In this document: positions 35,997 through 46,512 of the stretch, one piece after another
Layout of the letters: each line of letters starts with the position of its first letter
How positions within the stretch are numbered: position 1 is the stretch's first letter
NCBI GenBank assembly: GCA_003693705.1
Contig: RBZT01000771.1
Location: 1-64,000, forward strand
Reading direction: 5' to 3'
Length of the DNA: 64,000 nucleotides
Source: Polymyxa betae
Lineage: Eukaryota; Endomyxa; Phytomyxea; Plasmodiophorida; Plasmodiophoridae
The notes under the pieces: model-generated
Databases searched by the model: none
Told to the model about the DNA's origin: nothing
The model's input: the letters and a program-made list of their open reading frames with translations, nothing else
Made by a program: the position numbers and the translations under genes

Positions 35997-36506
35997 AGAT
36001 GACTAGCAGAATGATGTAACAAATGAAAAATTCAGATAGAGCCTACTGAGACGGAAAATGTGCCCTGCTGTGTGGTATCAGACCGAAGAACGGCGCAAAT
36101 ACCCGAAATTCTTCAAGCTGCTCTGAATCTATTGGCTGAGAGCGAAAAGATTTCATAAAATGGCTATTGACGAGAAATCAAGAATTTCACGTAAAAACGA
36201 CAGTTAATAGATAGGTTTATCAGCAGTTTTTGGGCTGGATGTGGTATAATAGGCGGAATAGGAGCGGATCCGTTCGATTAGCGGCTTCAAATTGATGCTT
36301 GTTGAATAATAGTTGAAAATCAGTTTTCTGGTGATATCGGCCACTTCGCACACGTAAACGGCTATAAAAGTTTCCAATCAGTCCAACCAATTTCCATAGT
36401 TTTATCTTTCATACCGAACAGAAAGTGCTGGCTTTGCGTGAACAGATCAGGGCATTCTGACATCTGACAAAGGCCCATCAGCGACCATTTCTAGAAGCTG
36501 AGCGTA
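35997..36506. other. Intergenic spacer
   Basis: I see no coding signal. The spacer includes the promoter side of the SM-protein gene and the 3' flank of the membrane-protein gene. Confidence 0.4.
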
Positions 36507-37220
36507 TTAGCTTACACAATCGTCAGTCTGCACACGATAGGTTGAAACTATAGCAATTAAGACTGATGCAATGGCTGCTGAAACCCTCAGGAATGAGGTG
36601 AAGCTTTGACACAAAGTCCATGCCAGGGCATGCCATTTAGCTAGATCGGATAAGCGCTTGGCGTTCGGTACGTCATGGTAGCTGGATATAGCAGCCACGA
36701 TTTGGAGAAATCGCTCATATGAAAAACTGATATTGATACATTGCAGGATGGCTCGCAGACCATACAAACCAGTTAACGCCTGGATTAAGATTTTCACTGG
36801 TGTTCTGCAACCACATTCGTTGTATTGAACGAATACGCCAACGACGGTCAAAAACAGCAAACAGAACCCAATCAAAAGCCGCATAAAAATATCTGCTTCG
36901 TAGAATCGCCCGATTGAAGAAGGCGTCATTCGATCCGCTAGAAAGGCCAGAGACCTGGAGTCGTTATGATTGGCTTTAGACAGCAACGGTTTTACTTCTT
37001 CCGAATTCAACTCGAGTTTGTTAAGCCCCAACTGTAACAACGCTGCCAGTATTGATATGGCCAATGGGCTGACAATTGTCACCCAAGATGTTGTAGCTAA
37101 CAGCCCAGTCGTATCCAGTTTGAGAATCAGGAGGACAATGAAGATGTTCAGGGCCAGAATCGAGATAAACGTGGCTAGGCCTTGGCCGAACCTCAGCAGG
37201 CGAATAGCAAGCAGTGACAT
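36507..37220 (-). CDS. Multipass membrane protein, unknown
   Basis: This single frame of 237 aa has four to five hydrophobic segments: FISILALNIFIVLLILKLD, then SPLAISILAALLQLGL, then FMRLLIGFCLLFLTVVGVFV, ALTGLYGLRAILQCI, and a last one ASVLIAIVSTYRV. A polar loop lies between TM2 and TM3. I recognise no signature. It is head-to-head with the first 7TM-RGS gene, about 520 bp apart, so they may share a promoter region. The frame and hydropathy make it a likely gene; the function is unknown. Confidence 0.55.
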   Translation of the reverse strand: MSLLAIRLLRFGQGLATFISILALNIFIVLLILKLDTTGLLATTSWVTIVSPLAISILAALLQLGLNKLELNSEEVKPLLSKANHNDSRSLAFLADRMTPSSIGRFYEADIFMRLLIGFCLLFLTVVGVFVQYNECGCRTPVKILIQALTGLYGLRAILQCINISFSYERFLQIVAAISSYHDVPNAKRLSDLAKWHALAWTLCQSFTSFLRVSAAIASVLIAIVSTYRVQTDDCVS

Positions 37221-37744
37221 GGCTGTAGGCTAACGGCTACAAGACCATGCTGACAAGGAATGACTGTCTAGAGAGTGAGATCGAACGGTACGCGAGCAGG
37301 GAGGGGACCCCTTGGCCCTTCCGCTTCACAGTTTATACGTACAGCTTGCTTGTTGTTAGAATGTAGAGACTAGAATGTAGAGACTAGAGTGGCGGTTGGA
37401 TCCATCATGGCCAGCGGCTGTCTCTGATACTGAACATCATCCCTGTCTTTGACATTTCAAGTGGTTTGAGGTTCAATGCAGCGCTATAGCCAGCGTCCTC
37501 GGTTCGATGCTTTAGTCTGCTCGGTATTTTTGTACAAGCAATAATCAGCTGTTCTTCGGTGTTCGAGTCCATTAACTGCAGCAGTACGAAGTTAAATGAC
37601 GAAATGGGATCGACGTGTGGACAGTTCTGCAATGTCGTCTGTAGATCTCAGAGGTGTACGTTGTACCAGTGCTCGATCACAGTCCTAAGACCCTTCCTTG
37701 AATTGCTTTGCATTAGCCGACTTGTCAAAACTTTATGTGTTCGG
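37221..37744. other. Divergent intergenic region
   Basis: This region lies between a minus-strand membrane-protein gene and the plus-strand 7TM-RGS gene. It contains a small tandem duplication of about 15 bp (GAATGTAGAGACTA, twice, near 37360-37390). Codons upstream of 37745 are open in frame with the receptor but look non-coding. Confidence 0.45.
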
Positions 37745-39322
37745 ATGGGATCAGAAACAATATTCTGGATTCTTATAGCTATCAGTCACATTCCAATTGT
37801 TTCCATACCCATCCTATTCTTTCAGCTTCGTAATCGAGAATTGCCTGCATTCATTTCGCCGCTTCTTTTAGCACTCAATTCTGCTGCCCTAGTTGTTACG
37901 GTGTATTCCGAAATTGCTCGAGCATTATGGGTCGATTACATTGGGTTGTGGTACGACCTCTTGGCGATTAGAATTCTGCTGATGTTCGTATTGCAATCTT
38001 TATTCCTCATAATAGTATGGCTTTATACTGGGTTCTTAAAGACCCGGGCTCAAGTCAAAATGATGCAAACGCCGTCAGGTACAACTAAATCCATGGGAAG
38101 TTCGATTAACACCTGGAATTTCTTTCTCAGCCAAAAATTCGCAGTTCTGTGGTCATTGTTGATGATGTCTTTCTGTAGCATCATCACTCTACTTTCAGTG
38201 AATTCGTCAAGGTTTGGCCTCAGTCTCATGAATACTGCAATTTCAAGCTCTGAAAACAGCACTTATTATAATTCTGTACCAGCTTGGGGATATGCTGCAA
38301 TGTCCCCTTGTATATTCCCGCTAGTGGGGATCTTTGCTGTTCATGCTAAGTTGTGGAATGTCGAAGACACCTTCAGGATTAAGCAAGTATTACGTATATA
38401 CATGGTTGAGATCACGATGGGAATACTCTTGCATCCCGTATCACTCCGTCTTGGGGGTTCCAACTTTAATCACGGTATCCCATCTGTGGTCCTGATTCTC
38501 GTGTGCGACGTTGTTCTCGGTACGGTCATGATTCGATTACTTTACGACATCACACAGGCTAAACATGGACCGTGGAAATTATTTCGAAAACTTTTCTTGC
38601 GAAAAGCGGATTACCAATCGACGACTGGCCTCTCAAAAACTGAGGAGCATTTCGCACACTTCGAGGATTTTCTCAAGACCGACGCCGGGTTTGCAGATTT
38701 TCGAAAACACCTAGAAACCGAGTTTGCCGTGGAGAATCTGCTCTTCTGGAAGGAGGCTCAAGATTTCAAAAAACGTGCTGAAGCTGAAGGTCGAATTACT
38801 CCAGAAATCAGCAAAGATGCTTGTGCTATATATTCCAAATACTTATCATCCTCAGCTCCCCTTGAGCTGAATCTACCATTCGACCTATTGAAGCGTTACC
38901 GAACCGATCTGTTCAGAAAGAATAAGCAAGGCCAGGAGTCGGAAAAGATTTGCGAAACGATATTCGACGAAGCCGCTCACCAAACTCTTCGATTGATGCA
39001 ATACAGCTCAATGGATCGATATCTGAGAACACAGCCTAAATCTTGGAAAGCATATTTGGATGGTCTTAACGAACCAAGATTATCAGGTTCGCTCACAATT
39101 AAAATGAGACTTCCCGGTTGGACGTCGCATTCAAAAGCCGAAAAGGGCGACGATGGAACTGTGACACCAAAACGCTTTCGTTCATTGCATCGAAGCGGCA
39201 GCGTACTATTTAAAATATCGGATTTTAAGGCAGATGATGCAGGATCAGCAACTCCAATGGGGCAATCCACTATGAGGCCACAAGCAACCCAAGAAGCGCC
39301 TGGAGAGGCTGGCCAGATATGA
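37745..39322 (+). CDS. 7TM-RGS receptor-like protein 1
   Basis: This intronless gene encodes 525 aa. Seven hydrophobic segments span about residues 1-280, and a C-terminal RGS domain spans about residues 303-435. The start is set at MGSETIFW because the second copy at 45142 begins similarly (MASSLSTIFW followed by an IP..IPVLY/F helix). RGS hallmarks are FEDFLKTDAGFADFRKHLE, EFAVENLLFWKEAQDF, a Y.KYLSSSAPLELNLP segment and IFDEAAHQTLRLMQYSSMDR. The tail of about 90 residues is basic and Ser/Thr-rich. RGS domains speed GTP hydrolysis by G-alpha, and fusion to a 7TM region is known in some fungal GPCR-like proteins and in plant AtRGS1. The ligand is unknown. Confidence 0.85.
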   Translation: MGSETIFWILIAISHIPIVSIPILFFQLRNRELPAFISPLLLALNSAALVVTVYSEIARALWVDYIGLWYDLLAIRILLMFVLQSLFLIIVWLYTGFLKTRAQVKMMQTPSGTTKSMGSSINTWNFFLSQKFAVLWSLLMMSFCSIITLLSVNSSRFGLSLMNTAISSSENSTYYNSVPAWGYAAMSPCIFPLVGIFAVHAKLWNVEDTFRIKQVLRIYMVEITMGILLHPVSLRLGGSNFNHGIPSVVLILVCDVVLGTVMIRLLYDITQAKHGPWKLFRKLFLRKADYQSTTGLSKTEEHFAHFEDFLKTDAGFADFRKHLETEFAVENLLFWKEAQDFKKRAEAEGRITPEISKDACAIYSKYLSSSAPLELNLPFDLLKRYRTDLFRKNKQGQESEKICETIFDEAAHQTLRLMQYSSMDRYLRTQPKSWKAYLDGLNEPRLSGSLTIKMRLPGWTSHSKAEKGDDGTVTPKRFRSLHRSGSVLFKISDFKADDAGSATPMGQSTMRPQATQEAPGEAGQI

Positions 39323-39621
39323 ATCTAGTATGAAATCAAAAATGAAAACCATTACTCTCTAAAATTTTTAAACGAATCGTTTCAACCTTGCTCAATAAAC
39401 AAAAATCATACAAGACCCTTAACCATATAACAAGCTGGCTGTACCATAGTACAGCAAAACAAAGGGCTTAGAGCCTGCCTTCTCTGTATTACTAGGAGCG
39501 ATACGACGACCATTGCTAGAGGCAGGAGAGTAATCTACGGCCGAATAGAGGATGGAAATAGGAAATGGATGCGGCCTCCGACATAGGGCATTGACGCTAT
39601 CAGGGGTGTTCAGCCTCCTAA
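39323..39621. other. Intergenic spacer
   Basis: AT-rich 3' flank of the receptor gene and promoter of ALG3. No other feature is seen. Confidence 0.4.
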
Positions 39622-41011
39622 ATGCTCATGTCGCCAACAAAGAAGCCTGGATGGGATGCCTGGTTAATAGGAATCACTATACTTCTGATAGTTGGCGAAT
39701 CCGTGCTATGCCTGCTGATTATCTATTATGTTCCCTGTAGGCGTTCGCAGCTTTCATAATGAATCTGATCGTTGATCCAGATACTGAAATCGATTGGCGC
39801 GCCTATATGGAACAGGTTCAGACATTCGTGAAAGGCGAACGAGATTATCTTCACATAAAAGGAGGAACTGGACCACTCGTATATCCTGCAGGGTATATTT
39901 CTCTTCTGTCATTTTGCTGCTAATGCTATTTCGCTCTAGGTTTCTTTATATTTATTCGCTTCTATCCGAAATGACGGATCAAGGAGACGATATAGTTACA
40001 GCACAATTTGTATTCGCTGCAATCTATGTAGCAACACAAACGCTGCTGTTTATTACGCTGGGCTATGCAGCTTTACGCTCAGGTCATGCACCAGGTCGCA
40101 TTGCTATCCTGTTCGTCCTCATGTGCCTATCTCGAAGGCTGCATTCGCTCTATGTCTTGCGATTGTTCAACGACGATATTGCTGTGTTGTTATTGCACAT
40201 CAGCGTGTTTCTGATGACTGTTTTGAACTCTTGGAGAGCAGCGTGTATCGTCTTCTCTTTAGCAGTATCGGTGAAGATGAATATCCTGCTTTTCGCCCCA
40301 GGGCTTCTTATTTTGCTTCTTCACCGGTTTCCCAGAATACGTACCTTGCCTTGTCTTGTATTATGTGCTCTAACGCAGCTTGTCGTTGGAATGCCTTTTC
40401 TGATATCCCATCCGATTTCGTATTTGAGGAAATCCTTCGAGCTTGATCGCCAATTCTTCCAAATTTGGAGCGTGAACTGGCAATTTATTCCTGAATCCGT
40501 TTTCACATCTAAATATTTCGCAACCGCCCTGCTCTGCTGCCACATCCTGGCATTGGTTCTGTTCACTAGACAATATTTCCTGAAGCGTGTGGGAGCACTA
40601 AGTACTTTGCTAAAGCTCAAGTCCCCTCTGGAACTTGATATGGCTCATAGCATCGACATTCTTTTTATCTCGAACTTTATTGGTATCGTTTTTTCAAGGA
40701 CTATCCATTACCAGTAATCATTGAAAGTCGTGGTTGGTTTTGTGCTGAGAAGTTTTTCCAGGTTTTACACTTGGTATGGGCACCATCTTCCTTGGCTTCT
40801 ATTCCGAACTCAATGGTCGCTGAAATTTCAACTAGCTCTTTGGCTGGCAATCGAGATCGTTTATAACATTTATCCACCACATCCTTTATCCAGTTTGCTA
40901 CTACAGCTTTGCCACTTTGCATTGCTTGTCGCACTTTACATCATCCCATCGAAATCATCGAAATCCAACCGCATCGCCACCACCGATGCCGATAAATCTA
41001 AACCTATTTGA
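39622..41011 (+). CDS. ALG3: ALG3 alpha-1,3-mannosyltransferase
   Basis: This is the ER-membrane dolichyl-P-Man:Man5GlcNAc2-PP-dolichol alpha-1,3-mannosyltransferase of the lipid-linked N-glycan pathway. Exon 1 starts at [17 protein letters not shown] and contains the first membrane segment. A short intron splits the Tyr of YTEIDW, the luminal motif conserved in ALG3. Further blocks are [12 protein letters not shown], a [18 protein letters not shown] segment, [13 protein letters not shown] (human VHSIFVLRLFNDP), [52 protein letters not shown] and [13 protein letters not shown]. The last exon carries a lysine-containing C-terminus (KSSKSNRI...). The length is close to the usual 430-440 aa. Confidence 0.93.
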
Positions 41012-41229
41012 ATACATGAGCACATCAAGGACAATAATAGCCACAGTCGACTGTCTTGCGTGTTCAGAATAGGTATTTTAGGTGCGGACAAGATGACGCC
41101 TTCAGTGGAGAAAACCCTAATCACAGCCGGCACTGATCGATCGCCAGTCAGGTTCCTTGACCGCACAATCCCGATCCGAACACCGACGAGGTCTCCCTCT
41201 TGTGCATTTCTATTTCCGCCGTGCCAACT

Positions 41230-42978
41230 ATGGACGAGAAAGAAGCTAAGTTTGAGGCAGGGTGCACACAACATGAGTTCGACATCGAGAAGAGCGCTAC
41301 GGGACCTGCACAGGCCCTAGCCAAATCGATCAACTTCTTGGGTACTGTTAATACATTGGCATACATGATATAAATAACGCCCTAATTCAGATGGAATCTC
41401 GCTCGTTCTTGGCGCTCTCGTACGATTTGTCGTTTTTATCTATACGATGTTGTTGAACGATTCCTCTCTAGATCGGGGCTGGTTTTTTTGTGACTCCAGG
41501 ACTCTTGTTCCAAACTGTCGGTCCTTTCGGAGCGTTGCTAGCCTGGCTTCTAGGCAGTATCATTGCATTGACCGGTGCATTATGCTATAGCGAACTTTCG
41601 ACGTTTTTGGTCTCTGCTGGCAGCGAATCAACCTATCTCTCCAAAGCATTCGGCGAAGTCGCCGGCTTCTCCTATGTCCTCATGCTATTCCTTGTGTATG
41701 ATACTCGCCTGCAGTATTCTTAACAGCTTACTTTCATGTAGTGTGGGAACAGGTGGCGTTGCTGCTGTCTCCAATGTTAGTGCTACTTACATAGTGAACG
41801 GCATCGGGTATAATTCTGCTGAAAGTGGGACGATGGTTCAAATCGTCACGATTGCCTTAGTCGTAGCTTTAACATTATTGAACCTTGGCGGGACTAGTCA
41901 TGCTGTCATTCTGCAACGCATTCTACTCGGTTTGTTTCTTTTCAAACCGGTCCATCGTCGCCTAAGTCTGCCTGATAGTGGCGAAAGTCGTCACTGTGAT
42001 TGGTGTCATTGGAGCATGCGTCATCCACCGAATTACCGTCCCCGATCTCCCCTCTGCCTTAGAGAATAACTTTATGGATGGCTTTGATGCTTCACGTCTG
42101 GTCGATGCTTTTATCGCTGTGTTATTCGCTTTTAACGGCTTCCAATTTGTAAGATTTTTTTTTTCTGTTTGGGCCATTTAAATCCAATCATGCCCGTGAC
42201 CTAAGTTGAATAACTTTCCATTTAGTTGGCTCCAATGACGGAAGAGATGCTGAATCCAAGCCGAGATGTACCTCGCGTATTCTTTTTTGGCATAACATCA
42301 GTGACAATTTTAGGTGTTGTTGTCATTCTTTGTTTCTTGTCGTGTCTCACACCCGTCCTTGCCCAAGTATCTGGAAAAAATGTCGCAGCCATCTTTTTCT
42401 GGGAGATTGGCAGTGAACCATTGCGACTTACTTCCTCGATCCTGATCGCCTTGTGTGCTGCCGGAAGTGCAAATTTCAAACTGATTGGATGCAGCAGAAT
42501 CTTTTACGGCGCAGCTCGAGACGACGGGTTTCTGCCTTCATCTCTGACTTACATCTCTTCTCGCAACGTTCCGGTCGTCTCGATTATCGTCACCGCTGTC
42601 TGGACTGTCCTAATTCTAGTTGTTGTCCCTGACCTATCGGACATCTTGAAGTACTTCATGACCGGACAAATCGTAAGTGGCAATTCGCATCGAATGGGCG
42701 TACTTATTGATTGTTTACAGATGGTGTTCGCCTTGGTCGGTTGCGCATTAATGCGTCTACGTTCAACGATGCCAAATGCTGAGAGAGCTTACAAGGTCTC
42801 TCTGTATCCTCTAACGCCGATCGTTTTCATCTCATCATGTCTCGCTATCATAATTTACTCAGTGTCGATGTCAGAAACGCCAGGCACTGCCCGATGGTCT
42901 TTAATCCTGTCGTTCACCGGCGTCCCTGTTTACTTTCTGGCTAACTACATTAGGAAGACATACAATGCTAGGAAATGA
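41230..42978 (+). CDS. SLC7 / L-type amino-acid transporter
   Basis: This is an APC-superfamily amino-acid exchanger or permease. The start at MDEKEAKFEAG gives a short cytosolic N-terminus. Across two introns TM1 reads DGISLVLGAL-IGAGFFVTPG, matching the SLC7 GIxxxxGxxIGSGIF signature with the substrate-binding GAG. Later blocks are GALCYSELSTFLVSAGSEST, AKVVTVIGVIGACVI, LFAFNGFQF-LAPMTEEMLN (the NPxRxxPR region follows as NPSRDVPR), FKLIGCSRIFYGAARDDGFLPSSL, and TM10-12 ending at KTYNARK. Five or more short introns interrupt it. There are about 12 membrane helices. Whether it needs a heavy-chain partner (SLC3) cannot be seen here. Confidence 0.85.
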
Positions 42979-43045
42979 TCGCCGAATCCTTAGATTATAC
43001 ATTTCTCTTATAAACTGGCTCAAAAATGTTCTCTAACAGTAGACA

Positions 43046-43435
43046 TGAGTGCTGCGTCGAGTTTGAAGGGATCGGCCTTAGTCGTGGTACTTGTAATTTC
43101 TGGAAGGGTTCCCCTTACAAAATTTGTTGAGTTAAGCAGTCGCTACGGTATGAACTTTTTGGTGCTTCGCTTCTAATCTTTGAATAATGCCACAAATGCA
43201 TAACCATAGGTGTTCCTATCAAGCTAGAAGATTGATCACAGCAGATGTTGCGCTCCACGGAGGATCGAAAGATTACGCTGAGGTTGATTTTCGACGAGGA
43301 GAGCCTAGGACTTTGCTCGAGATTGAACGTGATGCCAAACGCATTACTGTACTGTTCCCTCCTGATAATTTTAAGACGAGTCAGGTTCTTTCTGGATTCA
43401 TTCCCGAGCCTCGCTCTATCAATCTAAAACCATAA
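43046..43435 (+). CDS. Small two-exon protein, thioredoxin-fold-like (tentative)
   Basis: A possible exon 1 starts at MSAASSLKGSALVVVLVISG, a hydrophobic N-terminus. A GTATGA donor and a CCATAG acceptor frame a 50-60 nt intron. The downstream frame encodes KDYAEVDFRRGEPRTLLEIE, then a hydrophobic-polar segment through VLFPPDNFKTSQVLSGF. That alternation resembles the strand-strand-helix end of Sep15/SelM-type thioredoxin-like proteins, but no CxxC or CxxU is assured, and I could not make the intron phase work cleanly. It may be a small secretory protein or a spurious model. Confidence 0.3.
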
Positions 43436-43582
43436 CTAAGCAAGACATAGCTAAGCAAATAAAAATAAACAGTTTGGAATGAACATAACCTTTGCTTGAA
43501 AGAATCTTCTCACACATGGTGCTGTTCATGGAGCAAGTGAAAATAAATTTCAATTTTTGGCAGTTCAGCCTGTTCCTGCATT

Positions 43583-44220
43583 GTGCTCCGTCTCCAGTCA
43601 GTATTGGAATGGGCTTTTGACCTTTTTGTTGAGCATTTCATAGCGAAAGGTGTTATTATCTATTTCCGCTCTGGCATTAATGACAAAATCTACGAACGTC
43701 GTCATTCCGCGTCCCAGGACCAGCCAACGAGGCCGCATTGGATCGGTCGTGTCGAAGATCTCAGCTCATCGCCCAAATCGAAACTCGACTCGAGCGCGAT
43801 GAGGACGATTTGATGACTCTGAAGTCTCAACAAGACGAGTTGCTTCAGACCGACACGGAATCAAGGTCAAGAGCGGCGAAGACAGCTTTCGACACCCAAA
43901 ATTCGGGCCCTGACACAACGAGTCGGAGCCGCCCAAGAAAGAGCGACAGAGCAGTCGTTGGCTTTTCTGAAGCGGCCGCGTCCATCGCAGGTTGTCTTAC
44001 TGGCCGCATCCATCGGTCCCGCAAGCGACATCGGCACTGGTGGCACCGTCGTACTCGGCAAGACTCCGGCTGGTCGGCCACGAGCCTGGAGCGGTCGACG
44101 TTCACTTCTCCGAGTTTCCCCGACGCCCACCACTATCTAGGTAATCGGGTATTCTTAACCGATGAACCGTGTAGTTTGTGCAACCTCGTCATTAGTCTGT
44201 CCAAAAACGGGTATTTATAG
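43583..44220 (+). CDS. Possible unidentified small gene
   Basis: Open frames run through this GC-richer interval. One segment, SQLIAQIETRLERDEDDLMT, looks like a genuine helical coding piece (about 43765-43860). The frame then becomes low-complexity and Arg/Ser-rich, so an intron near 43862 (GTCAAG) or a decayed gene is likely. I recognise no family. It is retained because the helix-like segment stands out from the background. Confidence 0.25.
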
Positions 44221-44475
44221 AGCAGGCTGATGGGCTGGCCGCCGCTCCCAGATGACGCCCTATTCCATCGAGGTCATTTTTTGTCCTTGCAAATTTGAGA
44301 GGTTTCGGCTGCGTTGCTCCTTTATCCCGTATATAGAACGACAGGTTCGTTTCTTGTTGAATGATCTATTGAAGGCTATGATTCTTCGCCCAAGAAGTGA
44401 AGCTTCGCCACGCGGGGTAGGCGTTAAGTCACTTAAGTGACGGCATAGCTATTGATAGCAATACGTGCAGACTCG

Positions 44476-44580
44476 ATTAGCTCTGGGCGATTTGGCCGCA
44501 TGCTCAAGACGGATCCGCCATCATGGAAGCGCTTTGCAAAGAGAAGATGGTCATTGATCAAATCGATGAGCTGATGACAG
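44476..44580 (+). pseudogene. Relic of an RGS-domain gene (3' end)
   Basis: ISSGRFGRMLKTDPPSW in one frame corresponds to IEVDSLPRFLRTNPPSW at the end of the RGS domain of the receptor at 45142. After a frame break within the TGGAAGCGC region, the next frame reads ALCKEKMVIDQIDEL, matching ALCEERMVANQVDEL of the intact copy. An internal deletion of about 7-8 nt explains the break. I find no intact 7TM or RGS core upstream. This is a truncated, frameshifted paralogue lying about 560 bp before the intact gene. Confidence 0.7.
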
Positions 44581-44792
44581 TTTGCTCAAGAAGACGGGAA
44601 TCAGGCGTTAGCACTCGTATCTGGAGCGATCATGGTGTTTGACACACTTGAGACCCATTGATATATTTTATCTTTATAGCAATCTGCTTGTCTGCTTGTT
44701 GTCGGATGCCTTCATGATAGTTTTGGAACTTCACCAAAGCGCCCAAAAACATCCTGTGATGAAGATTGCAGCACAGCCCGTTGAATTTATTA

Positions 44793-44806
44793 CCCCCCCC
44801 CCCCCC
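44793..44806. repeat. Poly-C homopolymer, 14 nt
   Basis: There are fourteen consecutive C residues between TTTATTA and AAAG. Runs this long are prone to slippage and sequencing error, so the exact length should be treated with caution. Confidence 0.8.
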
Positions 44807-44809
44807 AAA

Positions 44810-44927
44810 GAGGCCGCTCCATTCCATCTGCTTGTTCGCGATGAAACGTGATCATCGTCGGTGTCGAACGAGGCCGCTCCATTCCATCTGCTTGCTCGTA
44901 ATGAAACGTGATCGTCGTTGATATCAG
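44810..44927. repeat. Tandem repeat, 60-bp unit, two copies
   Basis: GAGGCCGCTCCATTCCATCT and the following bases begin at 44810 and again at 44870. The two units differ at several positions, with the later part (ATGAAACGTGATC.TCGT) also repeated. It directly follows the poly-C run and precedes the second receptor gene. Confidence 0.8.
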
Positions 44928-45141
44928 CAGAGGAAGTAAAGTTACCCGGCGCAGTCAATGTAAATCATTTTCATTTTCAGTAAAATTCATTGTCGATTGT
45001 GTCTTTCCACACGACCGACGTTCGGTTGGAGGACGGAAGTTCGCGAGGCGTGGCTTCGATGCAGACGCGGGAAACCGTATTGGCCATGGCTGTGGGCGCA
45101 ATTCTTCCGGCTATTAATGTTGTTCACATCTATGATTAATC

Positions 45142-46512
45142 ATGGCGAGCTCGCTGTCGACTATCTTTTGGGCCGTCCTCAGTGTCCTGCATCTGCCCAT
45201 TTTTGCAATTCCGGTCCTGTATTGGCGTAGGCGGAACCTCGATCCGATCAATGTGAGACGGCCGCGAATTCTCATCATCCCCTTGGTGACTCTTGTCATC
45301 GCCATCTGGCACATCCTGCTTCGAGCCCTGTTCCACCTATCATCGAAATCCTGGCTGAACATTATTATCCTATCTGTTCTGCTTGTGACATCATCCGAAT
45401 CGTTCTTCGTCTTTGCCTTATCGCTCTATATCGCCTACAACAAGATGAAACTGCAGATCGCTATGTATCAAGAGAGTCAGAAATCCTCGGACATGGAAAG
45501 CTTGAAAACGTTCCTCGAATCGATCAGAATGATTTCTTGGCTGCTGAGCGAAAAATTCGCATACGCCTGGGTCGTCGGGCACGTTCTGCTATGGACCATG
45601 ATCGTCTTGATCTACATCGGAACCCGGATTGGGTTCCCGAATTGTTTAACTCCGTTGAGTGATATCTCAGAGCAAGCTGCCCATCATGTCTTAATCATGG
45701 TCTATGGACGGAGCTTGTTGACGGTCATTTGCTGGATTGTCTTGTCTTTCAAACTGCGTCTGATGCAAGATGCATTCGGCACCAAATCGTTGCTGAAAAA
45801 GACCGGCCTGATCGGCGCCACTTGTCTTTGTTATCATTTCTTTTTAGAGAAGACGGTGGCTGAAATTTCGGTGCTCCGCTTGCACGACTTATGCACTTTA
45901 GTGCTCGTTGATGCAGCTTTTATCATTTCATTCATCATTCCGTTATTGCAGACACGCAAGATTGCGAATCGGACACCGTCCACAAGCTATTCTTCTGGCA
46001 CCTCGGCAAGGCCGTCGGATTTTGAATTGTTCTTGCACACGGCTGATGGCTTTGCAGCATTCAAACGGCATTTAGAGAAGGAGTTCGCTGTCGAGAATCT
46101 GCTCTTCTGGAAAGATGTGAATTTGTTTCGTGAAAAGTGTGATGCCGACGATGCAGGCCGACTGAGCTGTAAAAGCATTATTCTGTCCTGGGCAATATTC
46201 GACAAGTATCTTTGCAGCTCGGCGCCTCTGGAAATCAACCTACCATTCCAGCTGTCAATGAAGTTCAGGAATATATTCGCGAATCGGATGGGCGGAAGCC
46301 CAGCAATTACAGCGGCGATCTTCGATGAGGCAGCGAATCAAGTCCTTCAGCTTATCGAAGTGGATTCTCTACCAAGGTTCCTGAGGACTAACCCACCATC
46401 TTGGAATCAGTTCAGGGCTCTATGCGAAGAGAGGATGGTCGCCAATCAGGTCGATGAACTCGGCAAGGCGCGAATATCTCGCGAACGTACAAGCGACAGT
46501 TGCGATTGCTAG
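45142..46512 (+). CDS. 7TM-RGS receptor-like protein 2
   Basis: This intronless gene encodes 456 aa and is a paralogue of the gene at 37745. The start MASSLSTIFWAVLSVLHLPI opens the first membrane segment. About seven segments follow to residue 275, then an RGS domain (about residues 293-420) with FELFLHTADGFAAFKRHLEK, EFAVENLLFWKDVNLF, a FDKYLCSSAPLEINLPFQLS segment, AIFDEAANQVLQLIE, and LPRFLRTNPPSWNQF. The C-tail is short, unlike the long Ser/Thr-rich tail of copy 1. Two conserved helices of the 7TM part and the whole RGS align with copy 1, so the two arose by duplication. The predicted role is membrane-tethered GTPase acceleration on G-alpha, possibly as a receptor. Confidence 0.85.
   Translation: MASSLSTIFWAVLSVLHLPIFAIPVLYWRRRNLDPINVRRPRILIIPLVTLVIAIWHILLRALFHLSSKSWLNIIILSVLLVTSSESFFVFALSLYIAYNKMKLQIAMYQESQKSSDMESLKTFLESIRMISWLLSEKFAYAWVVGHVLLWTMIVLIYIGTRIGFPNCLTPLSDISEQAAHHVLIMVYGRSLLTVICWIVLSFKLRLMQDAFGTKSLLKKTGLIGATCLCYHFFLEKTVAEISVLRLHDLCTLVLVDAAFIISFIIPLLQTRKIANRTPSTSYSSGTSARPSDFELFLHTADGFAAFKRHLEKEFAVENLLFWKDVNLFREKCDADDAGRLSCKSIILSWAIFDKYLCSSAPLEINLPFQLSMKFRNIFANRMGGSPAITAAIFDEAANQVLQLIEVDSLPRFLRTNPPSWNQFRALCEERMVANQVDELGKARISRERTSDSCDC

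Noticed and set aside
37559..37744. Upstream in-frame extension of 62 codons for receptor 1
   Set aside because: It lacks coding character, and the paralogue begins at the equivalent of Met 37745.
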